A stretch of DNA of 64,000 nt. It comes from CAWCUK01 sp963798775 (lineage in GTDB: Bacteria > Bacteroidota > Ignavibacteria > Ignavibacteriales > Ignavibacteriaceae). Shown here in pieces: positions 35,661 through 44,675 of the stretch. The notes beneath the pieces are model-generated. The model had not been told where the DNA came from, ran no database searches, and worked only from the letters and a program-made list of their open reading frames with translations. How positions within the stretch are numbered: the stretch's first letter is position 1; the number at the start of each line of letters is the position of its first letter. The stretch lies in the NCBI GenBank assembly GCA_963798775.1, contig CAWCUK010000003.1, positions 310,001 to 374,000 on the forward strand. Reading direction: 5' to 3'. A program made the position numbers and the translations under genes.

Positions 35661-35689
35661 AAATGTAACTTTTCCCTTGAAGCATTACA
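35661..35689. repeat. IS right inverted repeat
   Basis: 29-base right end finishing agcattaca. It is the inverse of 34261-34289 with seven mismatches. Confidence 0.8.
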
Positions 35690-35693
35690 CTGA
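35690..35693. repeat. IS target site duplication, right copy (ctga)
   Basis: CTGA directly after the right inverted repeat, a copy of 34257-34260. Confidence 0.75.
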
Positions 35694-35904
35694 ACCTAAT
35701 TTGGTAATTGTGTTATTCTAGTATGGACTAAAATCCAAGGAACAAAATATAAAGCGATAATTGTTCCAATAAACAATAAAATTCTGATTATTCGTATTGT
35801 TTTCATAGTAAACATAATGCGTATAACAAGTTATCTAAATAATCATGCATCGTTAACTCTAAGTCCCTGGCGTTCTTGTGCTTTTTTGCTATGTGTGTAT
35901 TAAC

Positions 35905-37050
35905 TTATAAATTAAAATATTTTTGCACATAGCCGAACGGAACCTTTTCTTGTTCAAGCCGCCAATTATTTGATTTCAAAATTTCATAAAGCTGTTGTTC
36001 TTCATCCGTCAGGTTCAATGTTGTTGAAATTTTAGTTGGTGTACCGTTATCGTTTTCAAAGAATTTCTCAAAGGTTTGCTTGTCCATAAAAATGCTCTTT
36101 GTGTGAGGGAAATATCTTCTGAATTGCGATAAAATTTCAAAACCCTGCACGTCTATGTCGCCCCAATAAAGCAGATCCTTATTAGTAAACCAATAGACAT
36201 TTTTTAGATTGGAAACACTGAAACCACTTCCGAATAAAGCTATAGTATTTTTCATTTTTGGTAGAGTCAAAGCAGTATAAAAAGCAGTTTTATTTTCTAA
36301 AATGATCGCCCTTTCGATTGGTAAATTAAGTGCTTCAAATTGACTGACAGGAATTGCAATATCGTCAAGGCCGGAAAAATATTGATGACTTATTTCTTTA
36401 TCAAGTATTTTAAACCGAATTTGTGGTTCGGAATATTTCAGGTTAAATCTTTTCTCAAATTGCTTTTCATTTTTATTGCTATCTTCTGAAATTAAGACGT
36501 CAAGCAAATCTTTAATTACACTTTGATTTCGTTCAATAAATTTGGTATGAATATTTATCGGCAGCTCTCTTATATATAAATTTGGCTTGGGATTTTGTTT
36601 GAAGTATATACACACTTTTACAATATTTTCCCATTCTTTTTGGTTTTGGATAACCTTTGTTGGATTTTTAATTATCCATTGTTTTAACTCGGGAAATGCT
36701 TTTGTAATTTTAGTAAAGCCTTCACGGAAAAATTCAACTTCTTTTTCCTTCCCTAAAAACTTCAAATAATCCTTTTCGGTTTCAAAGAAAATAGAGGTTG
36801 GCAAATCTTGCGTTTCTAAATACTTTGTTTTTACTTGTTGAAATTCTAAGGAATAACCAAATCCTCTTTTCTCTTTGGATTGACTGACTATTAATTGTAT
36901 TTCTTTTTCAAATTCGGGTAATGATGATTTCGTGTATTTTTTATCGCCGCAAATTACAAGTTTTTCAAAAGGTTTTTTCATACATAATGACTGAAGAAAG
37001 GGAATATATTTTCTTTCTGCTTTTTTCTTTATTTCATAGGGAGAAATCAT
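35905..37050 (-). CDS. jetD: Wadjet nuclease subunit JetD (DUF3322/DUF2220, Toprim)
   Basis: 381 residues. The N-terminal part (about 1-200) matches DUF3322, and the C-terminal part (about 210-381) is DUF2220, a topoisomerase VI A-like Toprim fold. The likely metal residues are Glu in AIILENKTAF and the DxD in LLYWGDIDVQG. JetD cuts closed circular plasmid DNA after the SMC-like JetABC motor has extruded it. The start overlaps the jetC stop by 4 bases (ATGA). Last gene of the operon; the IS element is 210 bases beyond. Confidence 0.93.
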   Translation of the reverse strand: MISPYEIKKKAERKYIPFLQSLCMKKPFEKLVICGDKKYTKSSLPEFEKEIQLIVSQSKEKRGFGYSLEFQQVKTKYLETQDLPTSIFFETEKDYLKFLGKEKEVEFFREGFTKITKAFPELKQWIIKNPTKVIQNQKEWENIVKVCIYFKQNPKPNLYIRELPINIHTKFIERNQSVIKDLLDVLISEDSNKNEKQFEKRFNLKYSEPQIRFKILDKEISHQYFSGLDDIAIPVSQFEALNLPIERAIILENKTAFYTALTLPKMKNTIALFGSGFSVSNLKNVYWFTNKDLLYWGDIDVQGFEILSQFRRYFPHTKSIFMDKQTFEKFFENDNGTPTKISTTLNLTDEEQQLYEILKSNNWRLEQEKVPFGYVQKYFNL

Positions 37051-40000
37051 TGATGCACGTAATTCATTTTTTCTTCTTTAAATTGTTCAATCGGCATATC
37101 ATACAGCCATGAGTGTCTTTCTTCTTTTCGTTCTACAAAATGCACAAACGAAATATCATTTTCTACAATATGAATATTATCGCTTGGTGTTACAACCAGC
37201 AATTGTAAATGAAGCTGTTTGCATAGTGTAACCAAATAACGGGCTTTGTCTTCGTCTTGTGATTTAAATGCTTCGTCAATTGCGATAAATCGAAATGAAT
37301 TACTTTGTAAACCTTCTTTTGTTAAACCAAATTGATATGCAATTGCCGAACCTAAAATCGTATAAGTTAGTTGTGCTTTTTCACCACCGGAAAGTTGTCC
37401 CATATTTTCATAGGTTTTGAATTTGGTATTGGTTTCCTTGAAAAATTCTTCAGCTTTATAATTGAACCACGAGCGAACCTCCATAACTTTTTTACGCCAT
37501 TCTTCTTTGTCTAGTCTTGAAATCAATGGCTCGATATGATTATAAAAATGATATTTTCGACCGTCAATGGAAGCATTTATTTCCCTTATGTTCGGAATGG
37601 CAGCGTTCAGTAAATTTCTAAATTCTTTTACTTCATCATTGATTTTATTAGACGCAACAAGTTGAATGTATGTATGAGGATTGTTCTTAAAATCTATTTC
37701 TTTCAATGAATCATTCAAGTGTTTAATATTTTCTTTGATTGAATCAGACCAGTTTTCAAAAAACATTCTAAAATCACCAACTTTGTTGGTAATGGTTTCT
37801 TGTAAATATTTATTGAACTTTGTCTCAAACTTAGGAAGGTCATCTCTTTCAAGGTTTTCTAACCTTTTCTGATATTCACTAATAAATTCCAAATGAATTG
37901 AATCGGGCAATGAACTTACATCAGAACGCCAATCTTTGAACTTGTTTGTAATTTCTTCTCTCGGTTGTTTAAAAGCGTTTATTTTGATTTTGACTTCATC
38001 TTCATTTTTTCGTTTTTGATCTTCAAATTCTCTTATTTCTTTTAGATTTTCATCTTGAAATTTTTTACGATTTGTTTCAAAATTTGTGTATTCGATGTTT
38101 AATAATTCCGGATTTTGAGTTTCGAATTCTGAAACATCAATACTTCCCAAAGGCTCAAAAATGGCTTTGTTAATATTTATTGTTTCACCAACTTTTTCTT
38201 TTCTTGCTTCTGCTTGAAAGATGGCTCTGTCTTTGTTTTTAATATCAACTTCTGAAAGCTGCTTTAAATCTGCCCGGACTTTTTCTAATTGCTCTTGCAG
38301 TTTTTTTACTCGGTCGTTTGTTTTTTCTAATTCAGTTTTCTGCTCTGTTTTTTCCTGAATTTGGTTGGCGTAGGTTTGCCAGTTTATATCGTCGTATTTT
38401 TCATATTTTGAAAATAGATTATGGCATTCATCTTTGAATGTGCCTAAATTTTTTATCTCGGAATTCTTATTTGAAATCGCTTTCTTATTTTCTGATTGCT
38501 GACTTTGTAGATAGTTTAATTCTTTTTTTAATGCCGCAATTTTTTCTTTGTTGTCCCAGCCCAAAACATAGTTTTCTTTTTTTGTTATATGAGGCCGGTC
38601 GTCTTTTTCATGTTTACCTTTTCTGAATTTTATCAAACCGTTTTGAGTGATTGCCATTTCGGAGTAGCGTTCAAATTCCGATAGATTTTCCACGCACACA
38701 AAATTAAACTTAGTTTCTAAATAGTTTTCTATCCAATCGTAATAAATGGATTTGGATTTTATCTCTATTTTATTTGTTAAAGATTTTTCGTTGATATTCT
38801 TGTTCAGAAAATTTTTGAGATAATCTCTTTCTTCATATTTATCGTACCGGATTCTTCCTCTCAAATTGTTGCCGTTTACATATTCATTTACTTTTGAGTA
38901 ATACTTTAGCGGAACTATTATTCGAAGTGCAAAATTGTGAAGCACTTTTTCAATTGAAGATTCCCAAGCTAATTCATCTTCTTTTACTTTGATAAGCTCA
39001 CCGATAAAAGGGATTTCTTCTTTGCTTGCTCCAATGTGCGCAATAATTTCATCTCGTATTTCCGCTTCTCGTCCCGCAATATTATTTTTATTTTTTAGAA
39101 GCGTTTGTATAGTTTTTACTAATTCTTCTGTTGATTCCGTTAATTCATCTTCCTTATTTTTCAATGTGCGAAGATTTTCACTTTCTTCATCAATTTTTTT
39201 TTGCGTGCTTTGCTTTAACTGTTTAGCTTTTTCTCGATTTTCAGCAAAGATTGCTTCACCTGGATTAATACTCAATTCTATATTTTGAACAATTTTGTTG
39301 TAATCATCAAGTTTATTATTTCTTGATTCCCGGCTTTTTTCTAATTGTCTTATTTCTTTTTCTAATTCCTTTATTTTACTCCCGACTTCATCTTTTTCAA
39401 TAGAGATTGAAATTCCTCTTTCTTCCTGTTTCAGAGTTTCTTCTTTACTTCTTAGCTCCGTTAATTCCTCATTCAATAGTTCTAAATCTGCTTTACATTT
39501 TTCAAGTTCCTTTTCTCCTAATTCAACACCTTTCTTAGCAAACCAATAAACAGCAGTTTCTTTTGTTTCCTCTAATTGCTGCAAATCCTTTTGAATTTTG
39601 TTCAGTTGGATGGCAGTTTCATTAATAGGAGTTAATTGCGCAATTTGCTCTTTGGCTTTTTCAATATTTGTTTTTGCGTCCATTAAAGTTAAAAAACTTT
39701 CTTTTAGCTGGATGAATTCTGTTTCGGCATCCAATTCTTCCAGCATATTTGTTCTTATGAACTCATCCAGGTCTTCTAAAACTTTCACACCAACAACTTG
39801 ATTGAATAAACTCAAGGCTTTCACAGAGCGCATTCCAAATAAATTAGACATTCTTTCGGCATAAGCTGTTGGTCCGTCTATAAACTCAATTTTCTTTTTA
39901 TTACTATTTTTATTGTAGATATTATCTAACCGTTTTTTCCAATTTCCTTTTGCATCAAACTGACTGAAATCTTTTTCAATTTCAAGCGGAATGTGGGCGA

Positions 40001-40451
40001 TACCGAATTGTCTTCTCAGCTCATTATTTGAAAACCAACGTACTTGAAATAATGTAATTTTCTTTTCATCTGTATTTTTAAAGTGAGCAAGAATTACAGA
40101 GTAGGTGTTTCTATCACGCAATTTTTGTGTGGAAGTAGAGCTTTTTCCTTCTTCCTGAATATTTCCGTAATGCCCCAGGACATATGTTTCTTCGGTTCGG
40201 TCTCCTTTTTTTTCAACGCCAGATGACTGATTGTAAAAGCGGTCTCTTTTGGCAGGGACAATTAAAGTAAGTAAAGCGTCTATGTAAGTACTTTTCCCCG
40301 ATGCGTTGGCACCGGTTAATAAAGAATTATTCCCTTGTGGATTTATCCTGAACACATTTGTGTCAAATGTTCCCCAATTAAATACTTCCATATATTGAAG
40401 TCGGAAACCCGCCGTGTCAGAACTTGTGCTAAATAGACTCAACATATTCAT
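37047..40451 (-). CDS. jetC: Wadjet SMC-like ATPase JetC
   Basis: 1134 residues. N-terminal ATPase head with Walker A TGANASGKST (about 42-51), two long coiled-coil arms with a hinge-like globular region (about 430-620), then the ABC signature QLSGGEKAQL and Walker B FIAIDEAF near the C-terminus (about 1030-1090). It is the MukB/SMC-type motor of Wadjet, which extrudes plasmid DNA loops. The length fits type I JetC. The start overlaps the jetB end by 23 bases. Confidence 0.94.
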   Translation of the reverse strand: MNMLSLFSTSSDTAGFRLQYMEVFNWGTFDTNVFRINPQGNNSLLTGANASGKSTYIDALLTLIVPAKRDRFYNQSSGVEKKGDRTEETYVLGHYGNIQEEGKSSTSTQKLRDRNTYSVILAHFKNTDEKKITLFQVRWFSNNELRRQFGIAHIPLEIEKDFSQFDAKGNWKKRLDNIYNKNSNKKKIEFIDGPTAYAERMSNLFGMRSVKALSLFNQVVGVKVLEDLDEFIRTNMLEELDAETEFIQLKESFLTLMDAKTNIEKAKEQIAQLTPINETAIQLNKIQKDLQQLEETKETAVYWFAKKGVELGEKELEKCKADLELLNEELTELRSKEETLKQEERGISISIEKDEVGSKIKELEKEIRQLEKSRESRNNKLDDYNKIVQNIELSINPGEAIFAENREKAKQLKQSTQKKIDEESENLRTLKNKEDELTESTEELVKTIQTLLKNKNNIAGREAEIRDEIIAHIGASKEEIPFIGELIKVKEDELAWESSIEKVLHNFALRIIVPLKYYSKVNEYVNGNNLRGRIRYDKYEERDYLKNFLNKNINEKSLTNKIEIKSKSIYYDWIENYLETKFNFVCVENLSEFERYSEMAITQNGLIKFRKGKHEKDDRPHITKKENYVLGWDNKEKIAALKKELNYLQSQQSENKKAISNKNSEIKNLGTFKDECHNLFSKYEKYDDINWQTYANQIQEKTEQKTELEKTNDRVKKLQEQLEKVRADLKQLSEVDIKNKDRAIFQAEARKEKVGETININKAIFEPLGSIDVSEFETQNPELLNIEYTNFETNRKKFQDENLKEIREFEDQKRKNEDEVKIKINAFKQPREEITNKFKDWRSDVSSLPDSIHLEFISEYQKRLENLERDDLPKFETKFNKYLQETITNKVGDFRMFFENWSDSIKENIKHLNDSLKEIDFKNNPHTYIQLVASNKINDEVKEFRNLLNAAIPNIREINASIDGRKYHFYNHIEPLISRLDKEEWRKKVMEVRSWFNYKAEEFFKETNTKFKTYENMGQLSGGEKAQLTYTILGSAIAYQFGLTKEGLQSNSFRFIAIDEAFKSQDEDKARYLVTLCKQLHLQLLVVTPSDNIHIVENDISFVHFVERKEERHSWLYDMPIEQFKEEKMNYVHQ

Positions 40452-41007
40452 GTAGTTTTTCTTTAAAATCCTGTAGTATATCCAGAGTTATTTTTTCTTT
40501 TATAATGCGGTGTATCTGGTATTTTGTTTCATTGTCTTTAATGCTTATTTCTTTCAAGTAGCCTAATTCTACAGCTTTTTTAATATAACTATTCAAATCT
40601 TTTTGAAATTTCAGCTTGTTGTAGCCTTCCTGCAGAAATAGTTCTAATTCGTCTTTTATTTCGTTATCTGTTATAAATTTTTCCGTTGCCAATTGTGTGG
40701 GATTGCTGTCAAATTCTTCCAGGCTTTGTCTTAAAACTACAAGTACTATTGATGTTTCAAATCCGATTTGTCGTCTTGTTACCAAACCTAGTGTTTTTTC
40801 CTCGCCATCCTCAAATTGTTTTACAAAGGCAAAACCATCATCTTTTTTTAAAATGAGTTCTAAACCAATTTGGCTAATATATTCCTGGATCTCATTTTGA
40901 TAGTGAATTACATCTTCCCACACGTTTGAGTTACGCTCAACTACACCTTTTAGCAATTTTACTATTGCTTTACTGTATGGCTTTATATTTTGCTCTAAAT
41001 TATTCAT
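40429..41007 (-). CDS. jetB: Wadjet subunit JetB (DUF4194)
   Basis: 192 residues, MukE-like winged-helix subunit of the DUF4194 family. It opens with a helix (IKPYSKAIVKLLKGVVERN), continues with strands around DDGFAFVKQFEDGEE, and ends with a winged-helix part (about 130-192). JetB joins JetA (MukF-like) to JetC. Starts inside the jetA stop (ATGA, 4-base overlap). Confidence 0.9.
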   Translation of the reverse strand: MNNLEQNIKPYSKAIVKLLKGVVERNSNVWEDVIHYQNEIQEYISQIGLELILKKDDGFAFVKQFEDGEEKTLGLVTRRQIGFETSIVLVVLRQSLEEFDSNPTQLATEKFITDNEIKDELELFLQEGYNKLKFQKDLNSYIKKAVELGYLKEISIKDNETKYQIHRIIKEKITLDILQDFKEKLHEYVESI

Positions 41008-42470
41008 CTGGCCAATATGATTTCCGGTATTTTAATCTGCTTTTTGTTTTTTACATCAAACATTATATTCTGAGTTTTTTTGAGATTGATAAAATGTTTA
41101 AATTCTTTTACAATTCCAATATATCCAAACAGTTCTGGCAAACCTTTTTCAAGTCCGCCATAATTCTCAATCACATCAAAAAGAGTTGTTTGGGATTTTT
41201 CTTTTAGAATATTTTTTATCCTTTTTCTCAGCATTTCTTTATCAATATTTGACTGTGAAAATAGCTTGCCTAAATAATTGGAAGAAGTGATATCTTCATT
41301 TGCGGCCTGTGGTTGTTCTGCGTAGATAATTTCTTCTTTTTGTTCAAATGTAAGTCTTCTCTCGAATAAAATATTTATATCGGTTTCGATTTCCAACTCA
41401 AAAGAAATGTCCGGGTTTTTCTTATCCTTTACTTTGCTAATTTCTATAAGTTGTTTCTTAATTTCTTGGATAACGCTTTTAGTTGCTTCCGATTTTGAAC
41501 TTTCACTTTCACGAATAATACGGCTCAATTTTTCAGCCATTTTATCGTTAGCTTTATATACTTTTTGCCCTGTTCTATGAAGATGTTTTTTCATTCCTTT
41601 TAGGAACGGATCTTTTACCGGAATTGATTTTTCCTCTAATGTTTTATATAATTCCTTAGTCAGAATTTCCCATCTGTTTTGCAATTCAGGATTTAAAATA
41701 AACGACCAAAAAGCATAAAAGCTTTTCCCTTGTTGACTTTCTTTCAATGCTTCAAGAGCATCAAAAGTAAATTCCAATATATCGCTTTTCGTTAAACTCC
41801 CGTCAGCGTGTTTTTGATAAATTCCTTTGGTTATTTCTTTAAAATTATCTTCTACTTCTTTAAAGTCAGTTAATAATTCTTTGGCCGATTGGTTAAGTTG
41901 ATTGAAACGCGGAACAATTTCAAATTCTTCAAATACTTTTACATCTTCACCGGTTTTTATTCTTTGAATTTGTTGTTCAATTTCAAATTTCTTTTCTTCC
42001 AATAATTCAATCCGATTTCCAGCATCTTCATTCGTAAATTCAACCAACTCCTTCAACTGATTAAAAATATTGTTAAATTTTGATTCTGTGCCAATAAACT
42101 CTTCCTTTTTTAAACTTGCCAACCAATCAATGGTTTTGCTAGAATTAGCAGAAAGTTCATAGAAAATATCACCTTGTTCATCAGGATAATTTGTTAAGAA
42201 ACCTTTATTGGACCAATTTAAAATGTACTTCTTTGCTTTTTCTTCATAGGTATCAAGATCTTTAATTTCGCTTTCTTCATCATTTTCAACTTTCTTGAAT
42301 TCCAGGAAATCGGCTAATTGAATATGAATATTTTCAGCAGAAATTGAGCTTTGTTCGCTTGAAAATGTATTTATCAAAAATTCAATAACCATTTCCCTAT
42401 TTCTTAAACGCAGCAATTCAACACTTGGGGAAGTCTTCAGTATGTCAAATATTTTGGAACTCTCAGTCAT
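41004..42470 (-). CDS. jetA: Wadjet kleisin-like subunit JetA (DUF3375)
   Basis: 488 residues of DUF3375, the MukF-like kleisin of Wadjet: N-terminal winged-helix part (SVELLRLRNREMVIEFLI), long central helices (EIEQQIQRIKTGEDVKVFEEF), and a C-terminal region that should bind the JetC head. First gene of the four-gene operon jetA-jetB-jetC-jetD; all junctions overlap. There is no ribosome binding site before the ATG. Confidence 0.92.
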   Translation of the reverse strand: MTESSKIFDILKTSPSVELLRLRNREMVIEFLINTFSSEQSSISAENIHIQLADFLEFKKVENDEESEIKDLDTYEEKAKKYILNWSNKGFLTNYPDEQGDIFYELSANSSKTIDWLASLKKEEFIGTESKFNNIFNQLKELVEFTNEDAGNRIELLEEKKFEIEQQIQRIKTGEDVKVFEEFEIVPRFNQLNQSAKELLTDFKEVEDNFKEITKGIYQKHADGSLTKSDILEFTFDALEALKESQQGKSFYAFWSFILNPELQNRWEILTKELYKTLEEKSIPVKDPFLKGMKKHLHRTGQKVYKANDKMAEKLSRIIRESESSKSEATKSVIQEIKKQLIEISKVKDKKNPDISFELEIETDINILFERRLTFEQKEEIIYAEQPQAANEDITSSNYLGKLFSQSNIDKEMLRKRIKNILKEKSQTTLFDVIENYGGLEKGLPELFGYIGIVKEFKHFINLKKTQNIMFDVKNKKQIKIPEIILAR

Positions 42471-43274
42471 TTGTTTTTATTCTGTTAACGTTCGTAAAAT
42501 TTAAGCCTTTTTTGGTTCTTTGCCTATTGTGTCAGCGGTAAATTAATCTTACTAAATGTGCGGACGGCATTTCACGATGAAACACAACTGACAAGGATAT
42601 GAAACGTTTGGAATTTCAAAGTAATTACCGATCAAACTGTTACAATTGTTTATTTAATGTATCCATTTTAAATATAGCACTTTCTTTCAAATAATGCCTT
42701 TTCTATTCCGAAACTTTAAGAGCATACAAATGGCTCCACAACAGCCAGCGCATCATTAATTTTGCTATAAAGCTTCAGATGAAAATAGAGTTTCCCAAAT
42801 TTGTATAGTGTAAATCAAATTGTGCTTATTTTTCTTTGTATGTTCAGGTTGAAAATTAATTAGAATGACTTGTGTAAATAATTCCGCCGAAACCGAAATA
42901 ACTAACTTTTAAAACTTATAAATTACCGAGTGCGAAAGCGGCCGCTTGATTGGCGGATTGAATTAAACTCAAGTGGCGGGACGTAATTCAATACCACGGC
43001 CATTTCATTTCCACCTAAGATTTAGTCCGGTATTTACCTTAATCTTTTTTCCATAAACGCCGCTGATATAAAAATAAATTGATCTTTCCTCAGACTTTAA
43101 CTTTTTTCGTTCAATATAATAATGAAAATTCACTACCAACCCCACGAGTAATAATTAGATAATCTGATAAAGAAGTTGATAAAATTTAAGGATAAAACAA
43201 GTGCAGTTCGTGCGGATTTCATGCAAAGTTGGCATATTTAACTTAATCCTTACTGAATCTCGTTAAACAAAAAA
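42471..43274. other. Long intergenic region upstream of the Wadjet operon
   Basis: About 800 bases without a convincing gene; the longest small frames (26-31 codons) look like chance. It must contain the promoter of jetA (minus). A GC-rich block at 42928-43010, including the palindrome agcggccgct (42937-42946) and an 8-bp inverted repeat ttgaatta/taattcaa (42958-42965 and 42984-42991), stands out. I see no protein homology. Confidence 0.45.
42958..42991. repeat. Perfect 8-bp inverted repeat in GC-rich block
   Basis: ttgaatta (42958-42965) and taattcaa (42984-42991) enclose an 18-base loop containing GTGGCGGGACG. It lies between the Wadjet operon and tRNA-Ser. It could be a recombination site, an operator or a hairpin; nothing more can be said. 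Confidence 0.4.
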
Positions 43275-43289
43275 AGCCCTTTTCGGGCT
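43275..43289 (-). terminator. Terminator downstream of tRNA-Ser
   Basis: agccc/gggct stem (43275-43279, 43285-43289). On the minus strand a U7 run follows at once, so it ends the tRNA-Ser transcript. Confidence 0.8.
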
Positions 43290-43347
43290 ATTTTGCAAAC
43301 TTTTAGTAAAGTTGAGGAAATTAAAATCAAGCTAAATAAGAATTTAG

Positions 43348-43435
43348 CGGAGAGTCAGGGATTCGAACCCCGGGAGGGCTATAAACCCTCAACGGTTTTC
43401 AAGACCGCCGCATTCAACCACTCTGCCAACTCTCC
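43348..43435 (-). tRNA. tRNA-Ser(UGA)
   Basis: 88 bases, cloverleaf with acceptor GGAGAGT/ACTCTCC, discriminator G, D-arm, anticodon loop CTTGAAA (anticodon TGA) on the stem CGGT/ACCG, a long serine-type variable arm (GAGGG..CCCTC) and a TTCGAAT T-loop. CCA is not encoded. Decodes UCN codons, mainly UCA. Its 3' end faces the Wadjet/IS region, the usual arrangement at tRNA integration hot spots. Confidence 0.95.
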
Positions 43436-43553
43436 GTTATTTATATGAACAATTTTTCTCTAAGAGAGCTACAAATATAAGAATTGTTTCTTTTTCTGCA
43501 AAGGGAAAGTTTCATAATCTTTTTTTTAGTAGGGAAGTCATTCATTTTTTTTA

Positions 43554-44621
43554 TCATCTAAGCGGGAAGGTTAAATTACATATAGTGTATTTGCCCGATT
43601 CACTTTTTATTGATAATGTTCCCTTGAATAATTCAACTATTTTTTTTACTAATGATAATCCTAATCCGATCCCGTTTTCCGTAAATTGATTTTTACCGAA
43701 TTTTTCAAATGCTTTTATCGATTTAATTTCATTTTCCGTCATGCCTCTTCCATTATCGCTGATTATAATCCTAAAATTATTTTGGTCTTTAATTGTTTTC
43801 AATATTACTTCGCTTTTTTCATCAGAATATTTTAAGGCGTTTTCAACTAATTCTTTAACGCATGTTCTTAAATAATATTCATTCATTTTTACTTGAAAGG
43901 TCTCGGTTTCTATTTTCACACGCTCTTTGGATTTTAGATTATTATCCAATTCCCCAATATATGAACTAAAAATTTTTTCGCTTAAAACTATAATTTCATC
44001 CTTCTTAATAAGTTCTAGATTTTCCTTTTCTTTAACAATTAAATCATTGTGCAGTAGCAGTTTTTCAATTTTAGTGTGCAGTTTTTCCGCACTGCTTCGG
44101 ATAATTTTTACCATATCTTTTATCTGATTTACATCTTCTTCATCCTCTATTAATTCGGAGAACCCAAGAATAGGAATTAACGGGGTTCTTAATTCATGCG
44201 GAATTTTAGTTGATATTTTTTCCTGAATCTTTTTTAGTTTTGAGTTATAAATTTCTTTCTTTTTTAGTCGCGTATCAACGGCATTTAGTAGATCAACAAT
44301 ATGGAAAGGTTTAAATAAATAATCATCAGCTCCCAGTTTCATCCCTCGTCTTAGATTTTCATTTTCGGTTTTTGCGGATAGAAATATTAGCGGAATTGCC
44401 GCCGTTACCGGATTTTGTAGTAACTCTTCCAATAATTCAAAGCCATCCATTTTAGGCATCATTATATCGCTTATAATTAAATCGGGTAATGTTTTTTTTG
44501 CTTTTTCTAACCCTGAAATACCGTTATCGGCATGTTCAACAAAATATCCCTCAGTGCTTAAAAGTTCGCTTATGTTGCTTCTGAGATTATAATCATCTTC
44601 AACTACTAATATTTTGTACAT
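43554..44621 (-). CDS. Response regulator-histidine kinase hybrid (N-terminal REC)
   Basis: 355 residues. An intact receiver comes first (about 1-122: EDDYN, phospho-Asp in LIISDIMMPKMDG, switch Thr/Ser FLSAK, KPF lysine), then a dimerisation helix with the H-box PHELRTPLIPILG and an HATPase_c domain (ELVENALKYS, ISDNGRGMTE, GIGLGLSLV). REC-first hybrid kinases often take phosphate from a partner kinase. The PAS-rich membrane kinase at 44676-47585 is directly upstream, 54 bases away, and is the obvious partner. Confidence 0.92.
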   Translation of the reverse strand: MYKILVVEDDYNLRSNISELLSTEGYFVEHADNGISGLEKAKKTLPDLIISDIMMPKMDGFELLEELLQNPVTAAIPLIFLSAKTENENLRRGMKLGADDYLFKPFHIVDLLNAVDTRLKKKEIYNSKLKKIQEKISTKIPHELRTPLIPILGFSELIEDEEDVNQIKDMVKIIRSSAEKLHTKIEKLLLHNDLIVKEKENLELIKKDEIIVLSEKIFSSYIGELDNNLKSKERVKIETETFQVKMNEYYLRTCVKELVENALKYSDEKSEVILKTIKDQNNFRIIISDNGRGMTENEIKSIKAFEKFGKNQFTENGIGLGLSLVKKIVELFKGTLSIKSESGKYTICNLTFPLR

Positions 44622-44675
44622 ATTATTTCTCTTAGATTTAAAGAAAATCTTACTTATTACTTCTTTATTTTTATT

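Larger units (their letters stand above)
34261..35689 (+). mobile_element. Complete IS3-family insertion sequence
   Basis: 1429 bp. Both ends carry 29-base imperfect inverted repeats (22 of 29 match; shared parts TAATGCTT and AAAGTTAC), and a 4-bp CTGA duplication flanks them. Inside are orfA and orfB in the -1 relation with an A9G slippery run, the usual IS3 arrangement. The right terminus ends in ACA (TGT when read inward), the left in TAT, so one end deviates from the TG..CA rule. The intact ends, frames and duplication suggest a fairly recent insertion. Confidence 0.85.

Noticed and set aside
35694..35904. Integron attC-like sequence (tataacaagtt) after the IS
   Set aside because: Only a short similarity; no integrase, no paired core sites, and no array of cassettes.
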